Source: Actinoalloteichus_B caeruleus
GTDB taxonomy: Bacteria; Actinomycetota; Actinomycetes; Mycobacteriales; Pseudonocardiaceae
Reading direction: 5' to 3' (one strand)
DNA length: 64,000 nucleotides
Assembly: GCF_000718005.1 (NCBI RefSeq)
Contig: NZ_JODV01000011.1
Position numbers and translations under genes: made by a program. Below, one piece after another: positions 1 through 8,316 of the stretch (within the stretch, counting starts at the first letter, position 1; each line of letters starts with the position of its first letter). The notes beneath the pieces are model-generated. The model was not told where the DNA came from. It saw only the letters and a list, made by a program, of their open reading frames with translations, and ran no database searches.

Positions 1-841
1 AGCCGCCGGTCTCCGAGGTCTCGGCGAGCAGGCCGATGACGGGCAGCACGTCGGCGACCCTGGGGCGGAGCGCGGCCGCCTGGCTGGCGGCGACCAGGCC
101 GGCCGCCCGCCAGGTGGAGCCGTCCGAGCCGGGGACCGAGTCCGGTTCCACCGTGTCCGCCTTGTTGAGGACGGCGACGGCGTTGACCGGGCCGGCCTCC
201 CGGCGGGCGGTGGCCGCGGTGAAGGCGGTCAGCGCGTGCTCGTCGTCCGCCTTGACGGTCTGGGTGAGGACGTAGAGCACGGCCTCCGCTCCGGCGACCG
301 CGTCGCGGGACACCGGGTCCAGCTCACCCGGTGGCTCGTCGCCCGCGCCCAGCAGTTCCCGGGTGCGGCGGACCGACGCCGAGTCGAGCGATCCGAGGCC
401 GGGGGTGTCGATGACGGTCAGGTCACGCAGGACGGCGTTGGTCAGGTAGGCCTCGAGGTGGGAGACCGACGCGATGTCGACGCCCAGGTCGGCGGGGATC
501 ATGCCCTGCTGGTCGAAGGGGAGGACCTGCTTGCGGCCGTCCCGGAAGATCACCTCGACCCGGTCGACGGTGCCGTACTGGAAGCGGGTCACCAGCCGGG
601 TGCACTCGCCCACGTCCGTCGGCGCCACCCGGCGGCCGATCAACGCGTTCACCAGCGTGGACTTGCCGGACTTGATCCGTCCCGCGACGGCGACCTGGAG
701 CGGGGCGGAGAGCCGGTGGAGCACCTGCCGGAAACCGGCCGCCGTGGCCGGGCCGACCTGGGGCTGGAGCCGGTCGCACAGGGTGGCCACCGCCGCCGAG
801 AGCGGGCCGGGCCAGTGCCGCTGGGGTGGTCCGTGGACCAA
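1..841 (-). CDS. dynamin-family GTPase, N-terminal part (runs off the left edge)
   Basis: The minus-strand frame encodes a large-GTPase G domain. G1 (P-loop) reads GRIKSGKS about 55 residues in, G3 reads DTPGLG about 155 residues in, and G4 reads NKAD near residue 215. The reading frame is open to base 1, so the C-terminal assembly/membrane part is missing from the window. The frame upstream is closed by a TGA at 845-847, so the start must lie inside; TTG at 839-841 is the first usable codon and GTG near 787 is the alternative. Bacterial dynamin-like proteins remodel or protect membranes and in actinomycetes often occur in pairs (IniA/IniC, DynA/DynB); the partner would lie outside the window. 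Family call is firm, start uncertain. Confidence 0.8.
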   Translation of the reverse strand, partial: MVHGPPQRHWPGPLSAAVATLCDRLQPQVGPATAAGFRQVLHRLSAPLQVAVAGRIKSGKSTLVNALIGRRVAPTDVGECTRLVTRFQYGTVDRVEVIFRDGRKQVLPFDQQGMIPADLGVDIASVSHLEAYLTNAVLRDLTVIDTPGLGSLDSASVRRTRELLGAGDEPPGELDPVSRDAVAGAEAVLYVLTQTVKADDEHALTAFTAATARREAGPVNAVAVLNKADTVEPDSVPGSDGSTWRAAGLVAASQAAALRPRVADVLPVIGLLAETSETGG

Positions 842-984
842 CCGTCACTCCTCGGGCTCGACGCGGGCATTCTCGACACAGATCGTGCCACGTCCACCAC
901 CGCCGGCGTTCCGTCCGGAGGCCCGGGACCCAGCGCCTCGGCCGTCGAACCCGGTCCGGTCGCCCGCGGAGCGCCGCGTGTCCG

Positions 985-1638
985 TCAGGCGGGGGCGGGG
1001 GCCGGCAGCCCCCGTGCCGTCTCGGAGAGGCCGTCGATGGTGGTGTGCAGCACCTCGGCGAGCAGGGCGGAGGGCAGCGGCCCCTCGGGACGCGCCAGCC
1101 AGGCCTGGAGGGAGACCGAGACGGTCCCGGCGAGCGCCATCGCCCACGCCTGGGGGCGGGGGTCGGTGTGGGGGTCGGCGCCGAGCCGTTCGGCGATCAG
1201 GGCGGTCAGTTCCCGCATCCAGTTCGAGGAGACGATGTGCTGCGCGTACCGCACCTCGTCGACCTCGGCGAGGAGTTCGCACCGCAGCAGGTGCTGCGCC
1301 CGCTCCTCCTGCATCACGTCGTCGAGCTCGCCCAGCGCCCAGGCCAGGGAGCGCATCGGGTGCTCGTCGGCGGGCCGCCGGCTGATGCTCTCCCGCAGCA
1401 TCTGGGCGGGCCAGGCCGGGTCGCCGAAGAGGACCGCCTCCTTGCTCGGGAAGTAGCGGAAGAAGGTGCGTGGCGCGATGTCGGCGGCGTCGGCGATCTG
1501 GGCGATCGTGGTGGCCTCGAAACCGTGTTCCCGGAACAGGCGGAGCGCGGCCGCCTCGATGCCGGCGCGGGTCCGCTGCGCCCTGCGCCGCCGGCGGTCC
1601 GGCGGTGCGGCGTGGTGGGGGTCCGGGGCCTCGGTCAT
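985..1638 (-). CDS. TetR-family repressor, divergent from DHA2 exporter
   Basis: 217 residues starting at MTEAPDPHH. The N-terminal helix-turn-helix (about residues 30-75, with the typical TTIAQIADAADIAPRTFFRYFPSKEAVL pattern split over two helices) is a textbook TetR DNA-binding domain; the rest is an all-helical ligand domain. The frame is open further upstream, but that stretch covers the intergenic palindrome and lacks a good ribosome site, so the internal ATG at 1638 is preferred. It is transcribed away from the MFS gene at 1780, with a 14-bp inverted repeat between them; the usual arrangement is a local repressor released by a substrate of the pump. The ligand is unknown. Confidence 0.85.
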   Translation of the reverse strand: MTEAPDPHHAAPPDRRRRRAQRTRAGIEAAALRLFREHGFEATTIAQIADAADIAPRTFFRYFPSKEAVLFGDPAWPAQMLRESISRRPADEHPMRSLAWALGELDDVMQEERAQHLLRCELLAEVDEVRYAQHIVSSNWMRELTALIAERLGADPHTDPRPQAWAMALAGTVSVSLQAWLARPEGPLPSALLAEVLHTTIDGLSETARGLPAPAPA

Positions 1639-1687
1639 GGCTCCCAAGGGTTCACGGGATGTCCGGCCAGTGTCAACCATGCCATAA

Positions 1688-1715
1688 GTCACGTGTGCCA
1701 ACTGGCACGTGTGAC
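1688..1715. promoter_or_regulatory. inverted-repeat operator between TetR and MFS genes
   Basis: The centre is GTGCCA-AC-TGGCAC (1695-1708), with imperfect outer extensions GTCACGTG/CACGTGTGAC. It sits between the divergent starts at 1638 and 1780, where a TetR dimer would block both promoters. Arms are seen directly; binding is inferred. Confidence 0.6.
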
Positions 1716-1779
1716 ATAACGTGGAGGGGTCGGCCTGGTCGAGGGAGGGCCGGCTTCCCCGTCTTGTCGAGGAGATGAC

Positions 1780-3564
1780 GTGTCCCGTGTCCAGCCCGAG
1801 GCCCAGGTGCCGCCGGGACAACCCCGTTCGTCGATGACGGACGACGAGCGCGCCGCGGTCGCCGAGGGCATCGAGTTATCGGTCTACCGCGACAGGTGGA
1901 AGACCCTGCTGGTGCTGTGCCTGGCGCTGGCGACGGTCATGCTGGCCAACACCTCACTGGGGGTCGCGCTCCCCGTGCTCTCGGTGGACCTGGGTGCCAC
2001 CACCAGCCAGCAGCAGTGGTTCAACAACGCCTTCACGCTGGTGTTCGCCGGTCTGCTCTTCACCGCGTCCGCGATGGCCGACCGGTACGGCCGCAAGGCC
2101 ATGTTGCAGGCGGGCCTGGTGGTGTTCGGCCTCGGCTCCGCCTACGTGTGGCTGTTCACGGACTCGAGCACCGAGCTGATCGCCGCCCGTGCCGCGCTGG
2201 GCGTCGGCGCCGCGATGGTGATGCCCGTGACGCTGTCGATCCTGACCAGTGTCTTCCCCCGCCACCAGCGGACCAGGGCGGTGGCGGTGTGGGCCGCCGT
2301 GTCCGGCGCCGGTACGGCCCTCGGGCCGGTGGTCTCCGGAGTCCTGCTGGAGTTCTACTCCTGGCAGTCGGTCTTCGTCATCAACATCCCCGTCGTCATC
2401 GTCGGCGTGGCCCTGGGCGTCCGGTTCGTCCCCGGCCACCGGCTGGTGGCGGCCGGCGCCGGCGAGGGCGGGCACGGTGGCATCGACCCGGGTGGGGCGG
2501 TGCTGTCGACGCTGGGTATCGGCACCGTCGTCTACGCCCTGATCCAGGCGGAGCACAACGGGTGGGCGTCGGCGACGACGCTGGGACTGCTCGCGGCCGG
2601 CCTCGTCCTGGTCGCGGTCTTCGTCCTGTGGGAGCGCCGGGTGAAGGACCCGATGCTGGACATGACGCTGTTCCGGGACAAGGCGTTCTCCGCGTCGGCG
2701 CTCTCGCTCACGCTGGTGTTCTTCGCCCTGATCGGGGTGTTCTTCTCCCTCAGCCTCACCCTCCAGCTCGTGTTCGGCTACTCGCCGCTGATGTCCTCGG
2801 TGGCCATGCTGCCGGTCTCGGTGATGATGGTGCTGGTCTCGCCCCAGGTCGCCCGGGTCGTGGGCCGGTTCGGCCCGAGGGCGACCGTGGTGAGCGGGAT
2901 GGGTCTCGCCGCGCTCGGCATGGGGATCCTGGGCACCCTGAGCGTCGACTCGGGCTACTGGCACCTGTTGTTCGGCCTGGCCACCGTCTCGCTGGGTATC
3001 GCGCTCACGATGCCGCCCGCCACCGACATGCTGATGTCGAAGGTGCCCCGGGAACGGGCCGGGATGGGGTCGGCCACCAACGACGTGACCCGCGAGATCG
3101 GTGCCTCGCTGGGGATCGCGGTCCTCGGTTCGGTGCTGGGCAGCACCTACGGGAGCCGGTTGTCGGACTCGCTGACGGGTTTCCCCGAGGACGTCCGGGA
3201 GACCGCGACCAACTCCTTGGTCGGCGGTCTCGGTGTGGCCCGGTCGTTGGGTGAGGAGGGCACCGGACTGCTGCGCGAGGTCATGGAGTCCTGGATGGAC
3301 GGGGTGCGGGTGGCCCACCTCGCGGCGACCGTGCTGATCCTCATCGCGGCAGTGGTGGCCTGGGCCTGGCTGCCCCGGGTGGCGGAGGACATGCACCGGA
3401 CCGCCGGGTCGGAGGGGGCCGGGGACGCGACGTCGTCGTCGACCGCCGGTGACGACGGGCCCGCCGAGACCGGTGGCGCCCAGCAGGAGGCCTCCGCCGT
3501 GGCGAGCGGCGCGGGGGGAGCGGAGGACGGCCGTTCGCCGGCCAGGTCCGACGGCGGGGAGTAG
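1780..3564 (+). CDS. MFS drug exporter, DHA2 (14-TMS, EmrB/QacA-like)
   Basis: 594 residues. After a hydrophilic N-terminus of about 40 residues the protein is a run of hydrophobic segments compatible with 14 transmembrane helices. The MFS motif A (DRYGRK) follows TM2 near residue 103, and the proton-antiporter motif C region (AVSGAGTALGPVVSGVLLE) is in TM5 near residue 175. The C-terminal 60 residues are a low-complexity Glu/Gly/Ala tail, probably cytosolic. Start is GTG at 1780 behind GAGGAG. Proton-driven efflux of hydrophobic or cationic compounds is the family role; the substrate is not predictable. It is probably controlled by the divergent TetR gene. Confidence 0.88.
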   Translation: MSRVQPEAQVPPGQPRSSMTDDERAAVAEGIELSVYRDRWKTLLVLCLALATVMLANTSLGVALPVLSVDLGATTSQQQWFNNAFTLVFAGLLFTASAMADRYGRKAMLQAGLVVFGLGSAYVWLFTDSSTELIAARAALGVGAAMVMPVTLSILTSVFPRHQRTRAVAVWAAVSGAGTALGPVVSGVLLEFYSWQSVFVINIPVVIVGVALGVRFVPGHRLVAAGAGEGGHGGIDPGGAVLSTLGIGTVVYALIQAEHNGWASATTLGLLAAGLVLVAVFVLWERRVKDPMLDMTLFRDKAFSASALSLTLVFFALIGVFFSLSLTLQLVFGYSPLMSSVAMLPVSVMMVLVSPQVARVVGRFGPRATVVSGMGLAALGMGILGTLSVDSGYWHLLFGLATVSLGIALTMPPATDMLMSKVPRERAGMGSATNDVTREIGASLGIAVLGSVLGSTYGSRLSDSLTGFPEDVRETATNSLVGGLGVARSLGEEGTGLLREVMESWMDGVRVAHLAATVLILIAAVVAWAWLPRVAEDMHRTAGSEGAGDATSSSTAGDDGPAETGGAQQEASAVASGAGGAEDGRSPARSDGGE

Positions 3565-3662
3565 GAGCTCCCGATCCGGGGCGCCCGGGGCCCGGCGGGT
3601 GGAACCGCCGGTGGCCCCGGGACCGTTTCGGGACCGCCCCGGACGCGGTCGTTCGGCCCGGG

Positions 3663-4583
3663 TCAGCGGTAGTCGTCGGCCGTGCGGTCCCGACGACCGC
3701 CGAGGGCGACCTCGCGGATGTAGGTGGCCGCGTCGGGTTGGGAGCCGTCCAGGTCGCGCACGCCGTAGGCGGCGGCGAGCTCACCGCTGGACACGCCGCG
3801 CCCTCCCCAGCGGGAGACGTCCGGGTCGGCGGCGAGGGCCGCGACGGCGCGGCCCAGGTAGCGGGGGGTCTCCGAAATGGCGAAGTGCGGATCCCGCTCG
3901 ATGCCGTCCCGCCAGTTCTCCTCGGTCACCCCGAAGTGGTCCAACATGCGTTCCGAGCGGAGGAAACCGGGGCTGACGGTGACCGCCGCTCCCCCGAAGG
4001 GCGCCAGCTCGTGGTGGAAGGCCGTGCCGAGCCGGCGCATCGCCGACTTGACCAGGAAGTAGGGCACGGCTGTCCCCACGTACTCGTCGTCGTCGCCGTC
4101 GGTGACCTCGACGAGCAGGCCGCCCGGCCTGGCGATGAGCAGCGGCAGCAGCGTGTGCGCGGTGACGAGGTGGGTCTCGACGCCGTTGCGGAGCACCCGC
4201 AGGGCGTCCTCCAGGCTGGTCTCCCAGAACGGGGTGCCGTGGACCACGAGGGGGTCACCGCCCCAGACGTCGTCGACGAGGATGTCCAGCCGACCGTCCT
4301 GCTCGGAGTGGATGCGCTGGGCCAGCGCGGTGACGTCGGCGACGGAGTTGTGGTCGCAGACGACCGGGATGCCGGTGCCGCCGGCCGAGGTCACCAGCTC
4401 GGCGGTCTCCTCGATGGTCTCCGCGCGGTTCAGGGGACTGCGCGTCCGCCCGCTCGTGCGGCCGGTGACGTAGACGGTGGCCCCCGAGGCGCCGAGTTCC
4501 ACGGCGATGCCCCGGCCGCATCCCCGGGTGCCGCCGGTGACGACGGCGACCCGCCCGTGCAGTGGTGCGTTCTTCTCCGCCAA
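3663..4583 (-). CDS. SDR-family oxidoreductase (DHRS1-like)
   Basis: 306 residues. The N-terminal Rossmann motif TGGTRGCGRGIA (from residue 16) is the TGxxxGxG cofactor site, and a YFLVK segment near residue 173 gives the catalytic Tyr-xxx-Lys; the length and the RGIAVELG context resemble the DHRS1-like branch of the classical short-chain dehydrogenases. It follows the TetR gene at 4636-5229 on the same strand with a 52-bp gap, so the two probably form one transcript. NAD(P)(H)-dependent redox of a carbonyl/alcohol is expected; the substrate is unknown. Confidence 0.85.
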   Translation of the reverse strand: MAEKNAPLHGRVAVVTGGTRGCGRGIAVELGASGATVYVTGRTSGRTRSPLNRAETIEETAELVTSAGGTGIPVVCDHNSVADVTALAQRIHSEQDGRLDILVDDVWGGDPLVVHGTPFWETSLEDALRVLRNGVETHLVTAHTLLPLLIARPGGLLVEVTDGDDDEYVGTAVPYFLVKSAMRRLGTAFHHELAPFGGAAVTVSPGFLRSERMLDHFGVTEENWRDGIERDPHFAISETPRYLGRAVAALAADPDVSRWGGRGVSSGELAAAYGVRDLDGSQPDAATYIREVALGGRRDRTADDYR

Positions 4584-4635
4584 GTCCTCGTTCCTTTCGT
4601 GATGGATCTCCGGCTGGGTTGGTCGTGGCCGCCGC

Positions 4636-5229
4636 TCAGCCGGGAGGGCGCCGCCATCCGTCGAGCACCGCGTCCACGTCGGCGAGGAGCCGGTGGACCA
4701 GGGACCCCTCGGGGCGCATCGACCAGTGCAACGCCGAGCCGTTGACCAGGGCCGCCAGTACGGAGCCCGCCACCTCCGGGGCCGGTGCGCCGGGCAGTTC
4801 CCCTGCGTCGACCGCGGCGCCGACCAGGCGGCGCAGTTCGGTGCTGACCCGGCCGTACACCTCGCCGAGGAGCTGGCGGAGTTCCGGGTCCTGGAGGTCC
4901 GTCCCCAGCGCGGCCAGGTTGTGCGCGGCGGTGTCGGGGTTGTCGAGCGCGCGGTAGGGCGAGGTCGCCGCCGCCCTGACCGCCTCGACCGGGTCGCCGG
5001 CGTCCTTCGCGGCGTCGCGCATGGTGGTGCGCACCTCGTCGGCGCTGGCCCGGCTCATCGCGACGAGCAGGCCGTGCTTGGAACCGAACCGTTGGACCAG
5101 GGTGGCGGGCACCACCCCGGCGCGGCGGGCGATCTCGGCCAGGGCGAGCCGTCGCGGTCCCAGCTCCGCGAGCGCCGCGCTCGCCGCTCGGATCAGCTGT
5201 TCGTCCGTGGTGCTCCTCGGTCTGGCCAC
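4636..5229 (-). CDS. TetR-family regulator, divergent from ABC exporter
   Basis: 197 residues. The N-terminal HTH occupies roughly residues 5-50 (LALAEIARRAGVVPATLVQRF is its core), followed by a C-terminal helical domain. The frame continues far upstream through the divergent ABC gene in antisense, but GTG at 5229 immediately follows the operator region and is the sensible start. Upstream DNA (5238-5280) contains three palindromes, one of them an 18-bp perfect one. It is the first gene of a short TetR-SDR operon and probably represses both itself and the ABC operon at 5449. Confidence 0.83.
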   Translation of the reverse strand: MARPRSTTDEQLIRAASAALAELGPRRLALAEIARRAGVVPATLVQRFGSKHGLLVAMSRASADEVRTTMRDAAKDAGDPVEAVRAAATSPYRALDNPDTAAHNLAALGTDLQDPELRQLLGEVYGRVSTELRRLVGAAVDAGELPGAPAPEVAGSVLAALVNGSALHWSMRPEGSLVHRLLADVDAVLDGWRRPPG

Positions 5230-5237
5230 CCCGTTAT

Positions 5238-5280
5238 TGAACCACGGTTCACAAACGTTTGTGAATCGTCGTTCATGAAC
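5238..5280. promoter_or_regulatory. cluster of palindromic operators between TetR and ABC exporter
   Basis: Three overlapping or adjacent symmetrical elements: TGAACC-AC-GGTTCA (5238-5251), the perfect 18-bp palindrome TTCACAAACGTTTGTGAA (5248-5265), and GTTCATGAAC (5271-5280). They lie just upstream of the TetR start (5229). The 18-bp element has the size of a TetR dimer site; the flanking ones could give cooperative binding. Confidence 0.7.
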
Positions 5281-5448
5281 TTGCCGGTACGCCCCCGGGG
5301 TGTCGGCCCCCAGGACCTTGCGGGGCAAGTGGGGGTTGACCTCGGGGTGATCACGGATACCCCGGGGGGTCCGTCTCCGACAGGCTGACTCCCGAAGCGA
5401 CAGCGGACGAGGCGACGCCCGACAGGGGCGGGCGGGGAGTTGGTGACC

Positions 5449-6390
5449 ATGATCGAGGCACGAGGCCTCACCAGGAGGTACGGCAACAAGGTCGCGGTGG
5501 ACGACCTGTCGTTCTCGGTGCGGCCGGGGCGGGTGACCGGCTTCCTCGGGCCGAACGGCGCGGGGAAGTCCACGACGATGCGGATGATCCTGGGCCTGGA
5601 CCGCCCGACCAGCGGAACGGTCCGCGTGAACGGGCAGGCCTACCACGAGCTGGACCAGCCACTCCGCCGCATCGGCGCGCTGCTGGACGCGAAGTGGGTG
5701 CACCCGAACCGGTCGGCGCGGGCCCACCTGCGCTGGCTGGCCAGGACGAACCGGCTGCCCGACCGGCGGGTGGACGAGGTGCTGGAGGCCGTGGGCCTCG
5801 CGGCCGTCGCGAACCGCCCGGCCGGCGGGTTCTCGCTGGGGATGTCGCAGCGGTTGGGGATCGCGACCGCGTTGTTGGGGGACCCCGAGATCCTGATGTT
5901 CGACGAGCCGGTCAACGGCCTCGACCCCGAGGGGATCCGCTGGATCCGTGGCTTCATGCGGGACCTCGCCGCGCAGGGCCGGACCGTCTTCGTCTCCAGC
6001 CACCTGCTCTCCGAGATGGCGCAGACGGCCGAGGACCTGGTGGTGATCGGCCGGGGGAAGCTGATCAGCCAGTGCACCACGGCCGAGTTCATCGACAACG
6101 CCAGCGAGTCCCTCGTGCGGGTGCGGACTCCCCAGGCGGAGGAACTGCGGGCGGCGCTGGCACGGGCCGACGCCGAGGTCAGGGTCGAGGTCGAGACCGG
6201 TGCCCTGCTGGTCTCGGGTGTGACGACCCAGCTCGTCGGCGAGGTGGCGGCCGCGGGTGGCGTGGTGCTGCACGAACTCGCGGTCGAACGCGCCTCCCTC
6301 GAACAGGCGTTCATGCGCCTGACCGACGACGCGGTCGAGTACCAGACGACCGCCCTGCCCGCTCCCGAGCTCGTGACCGCCGGAAGGTGA
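5449..6390 (+). CDS. ABC exporter ATP-binding subunit, copy 1
   Basis: 313 residues from ATG 5449 (TTG 5440 and GTG 5443 are possible in-frame alternatives, but ATG gives the same N-terminus as the paralogue at 7369). Walker A is GPNGAGKST near residue 37, the signature is FSLGMSQR, Walker B is LMFDEPVNGLD, and the H-loop is VSSHLLSEM. The length and the C-terminal extension after the H-loop are those of ABC-2 type (DrrA/CcmA-like) exporter ATPases. It is coupled to the membrane subunit gene at 6396. The central part is almost identical in DNA to the gene at 7369, indicating tandem duplication. Confidence 0.9.
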   Translation: MIEARGLTRRYGNKVAVDDLSFSVRPGRVTGFLGPNGAGKSTTMRMILGLDRPTSGTVRVNGQAYHELDQPLRRIGALLDAKWVHPNRSARAHLRWLARTNRLPDRRVDEVLEAVGLAAVANRPAGGFSLGMSQRLGIATALLGDPEILMFDEPVNGLDPEGIRWIRGFMRDLAAQGRTVFVSSHLLSEMAQTAEDLVVIGRGKLISQCTTAEFIDNASESLVRVRTPQAEELRAALARADAEVRVEVETGALLVSGVTTQLVGEVAAAGGVVLHELAVERASLEQAFMRLTDDAVEYQTTALPAPELVTAGR

Positions 6391-6395
6391 GTGCC

Positions 6396-7130
6396 GTGAA
6401 CCTGATCTCGGCGGAAAGCATCAAGCTCTTCTCCACCCGGTCGCCCTGGTGGTGCAACCTCCTCGCGATGGTCCTCCCGGTGGGCTTCGCCACCGCGGCC
6501 GTGCTGAGCTGGCCGACCGACGTGCCGATCTCGGTCACCGAGGTCCAGATGGGTTACCAGTTCGGCATGATGCTGGTGCTGGTCATGGCGGCTCTCGCGG
6601 TCACCACCGAGTACCGCTTCGGCACGATGCGCACGACCTTCCAGGCCGTGCCGGGGCGGTCCTCCGCGCTGTTGGCGAAGACCGCGCTGGTGGCCGGCGT
6701 CGCCGGACTGGTCGGTCTCGTCGCCGCGCTCGGGTCGTTGGGCGTGGCCTCGGTCCTGCACCCGGTCTCCGATCTCGGGTTGGGGACCGCCGACGAGCTG
6801 AGGGCGGTCCTCGGGGTCGCCCCGGTGTTCGTGTTCTCGGCGGTGATCGCGGTGGCGGTCGGGCTCCTCGTCCGGCAGAGCGCGGGAGCGCTGGCCCTGC
6901 TCCTGGTCTGGCCGATGTTGGTGGAACCGCTCGTCTCGGTCATCCCGACCGTGGGTGAGCACATCCAGCAGTGGATGCCCTTCGTCGCGGCCGACCACTT
7001 CCTGCGGGGAGAGCGCAGCATGATCGCCGACCCGGTGCTCTCCCCGGCCATGGCGCTCGCCTACTTCGCCGCGGTGTCGGTCGGCCTGCTCGCCGTCGCG
7101 CTGGTGGTGGCGCGCCGCCGGGACGCCTGA
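6396..7130 (+). CDS. ABC-2 type membrane subunit, copy 1
   Basis: 244 residues with about six hydrophobic helices, starting VNLISAESIKLFSTRSPWW, a motif typical of small actinobacterial ABC-2 permeases, and ending RRRDA. GTG at 6396 is chosen because GGAAGG lies 8 nt upstream and the N-terminus then aligns residue for residue with the paralogue at 8313; a GTG at 6387 overlapping the stop of the ATPase gene is possible. The conserved block VTTEYRFGTMRTTFQ is shared with copy 2. Confidence 0.85.
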   Translation: MNLISAESIKLFSTRSPWWCNLLAMVLPVGFATAAVLSWPTDVPISVTEVQMGYQFGMMLVLVMAALAVTTEYRFGTMRTTFQAVPGRSSALLAKTALVAGVAGLVGLVAALGSLGVASVLHPVSDLGLGTADELRAVLGVAPVFVFSAVIAVAVGLLVRQSAGALALLLVWPMLVEPLVSVIPTVGEHIQQWMPFVAADHFLRGERSMIADPVLSPAMALAYFAAVSVGLLAVALVVARRRDA

Positions 7131-7268
7131 GCCGGCTCCCGGTGGGGGGTGTCCGACCCCCCCTCGGCGGGGTACCTCTGCTCCGACGGGCCGGGCCGTG
7201 CGGCCCGGCCCTGAGGGAGTGACCGTCCGCGCTGGTCAGAGCCCGTTCCCTCGTCGGTGAAACACCTG

Positions 7269-7292
7269 GCAAGAAAAGTGATATCATCTTGC
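7269..7292. promoter_or_regulatory. inverted repeat upstream of ABC copy 2
   Basis: GCAAGA (7269-7274) and TCTTGC (7287-7292) flank the perfect 8-bp palindrome TGATATCA (7279-7286). The element is AT-rich compared with its surroundings and lies about 75-100 bp before the second ABC ATPase gene. It is quite different from the operators in front of copy 1, suggesting the duplicated exporters are switched by different regulators. Confidence 0.5.
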
Positions 7293-7368
7293 TAGAAGTC
7301 ACGAGGAGTGATTCGTGACGGCGAGTGCGTCGACCGGGGTAACCCGTTCGGCCACACGAGGAGGGACG

Positions 7369-8316
7369 ATGATCGAGGTAGAGCACCTCACGAAGCGGTA
7401 CGGGCGGACGGTCGCGGTGGATGACCTGTCGTTCTCCGTGCGGCCGGGGCGGGTGACGGGCTTCCTCGGGCCGAACGGCGCGGGGAAGTCCACGACGATG
7501 CGGATGATCCTGGGCCTGGATCGCCCCACCAGCGGAACCGTGCGGATCGACGGGAAGCCCTACCGGGAGCTGGACCGTCCGCTGACCAGGGTCGGCGCGC
7601 TGTTGGACGCGAAGTGGGTGCACCCGAACCGCTCGGCGCGGGCGCACCTGCGGTGGATGGCCAGGACCAACCGGCTGCCGAACCGGCGGGTGGACGAGGT
7701 GCTGGAGACCGTCGGCCTGTCGGGGGTGGCCGACCGGCGGGCGGGAGGTTTCTCGCTGGGGATGTCGCAGCGGTTGGGGATCGCGGCGGCGTTGTTGGGG
7801 GACCCCGAGATCCTGATGTTCGACGAGCCGGTCAACGGTCTCGACCCCGAGGGAATCCTCTGGATCAGGCAGATCATGCAGCGGCTGGCCTCGGAGGGGC
7901 GGACCGTGCTCGTCTCCAGCCACCTGCTGTCCGAGATGGCTCAGACGGCGGAGGAACTCGTCGTGATCGGCCGGGGGAAGCTGATCAGGCAGTGCGGCAC
8001 GGCGCAGTTCGTCGACGAGGCGAGCGGGGCCACGATCCGGGTTCGGACCCCGCAGGTGGAGCGCCTGAGGGGTGCGCTCCACCAGCAGGGGATCGAGGTC
8101 AGGGACGAGGTCGTCGACGAACTGCCCACCCTCGTCGTGGCGGGTACCAGCAGCGAGCGGGTGGGGGAGATCGCCGCCGCGCAGGGCGTGGTGCTGCACG
8201 AGCTCTCGGTCCAGCGGGGGTCCCTGGAACAGGCGTTCCTCCAGCTCACGAACGAGGCCGTCGAGTACCACGCGCATGACGGCGCCACCACCGGGAACGA
8301 GGGGACCGACCGATGA
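7369..8316 (+). CDS. ABC exporter ATP-binding subunit, copy 2
   Basis: 315 residues from ATG 7369, preceded by GAGGAGGG. A longer start at GTG 7315 (with its own GAGGAG at 7303-7308) would add 18 residues and cannot be excluded. Walker A GPNGAGKST, signature FSLGMSQR, Walker B LMFDEPVNGLD and the H-loop match copy 1 exactly; the C-terminal third diverges more. The ATGA overlap with the following permease indicates translational coupling. No regulator gene is adjacent to this copy. Confidence 0.9.
   Translation: MIEVEHLTKRYGRTVAVDDLSFSVRPGRVTGFLGPNGAGKSTTMRMILGLDRPTSGTVRIDGKPYRELDRPLTRVGALLDAKWVHPNRSARAHLRWMARTNRLPNRRVDEVLETVGLSGVADRRAGGFSLGMSQRLGIAAALLGDPEILMFDEPVNGLDPEGILWIRQIMQRLASEGRTVLVSSHLLSEMAQTAEELVVIGRGKLIRQCGTAQFVDEASGATIRVRTPQVERLRGALHQQGIEVRDEVVDELPTLVVAGTSSERVGEIAAAQGVVLHELSVQRGSLEQAFLQLTNEAVEYHAHDGATTGNEGTDR

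Noticed and set aside
845..1282. 145-codon minus-strand frame before the dynamin-like gene
   Set aside because: Most of it overlaps the TetR coding region in another frame and its translation has no family features.
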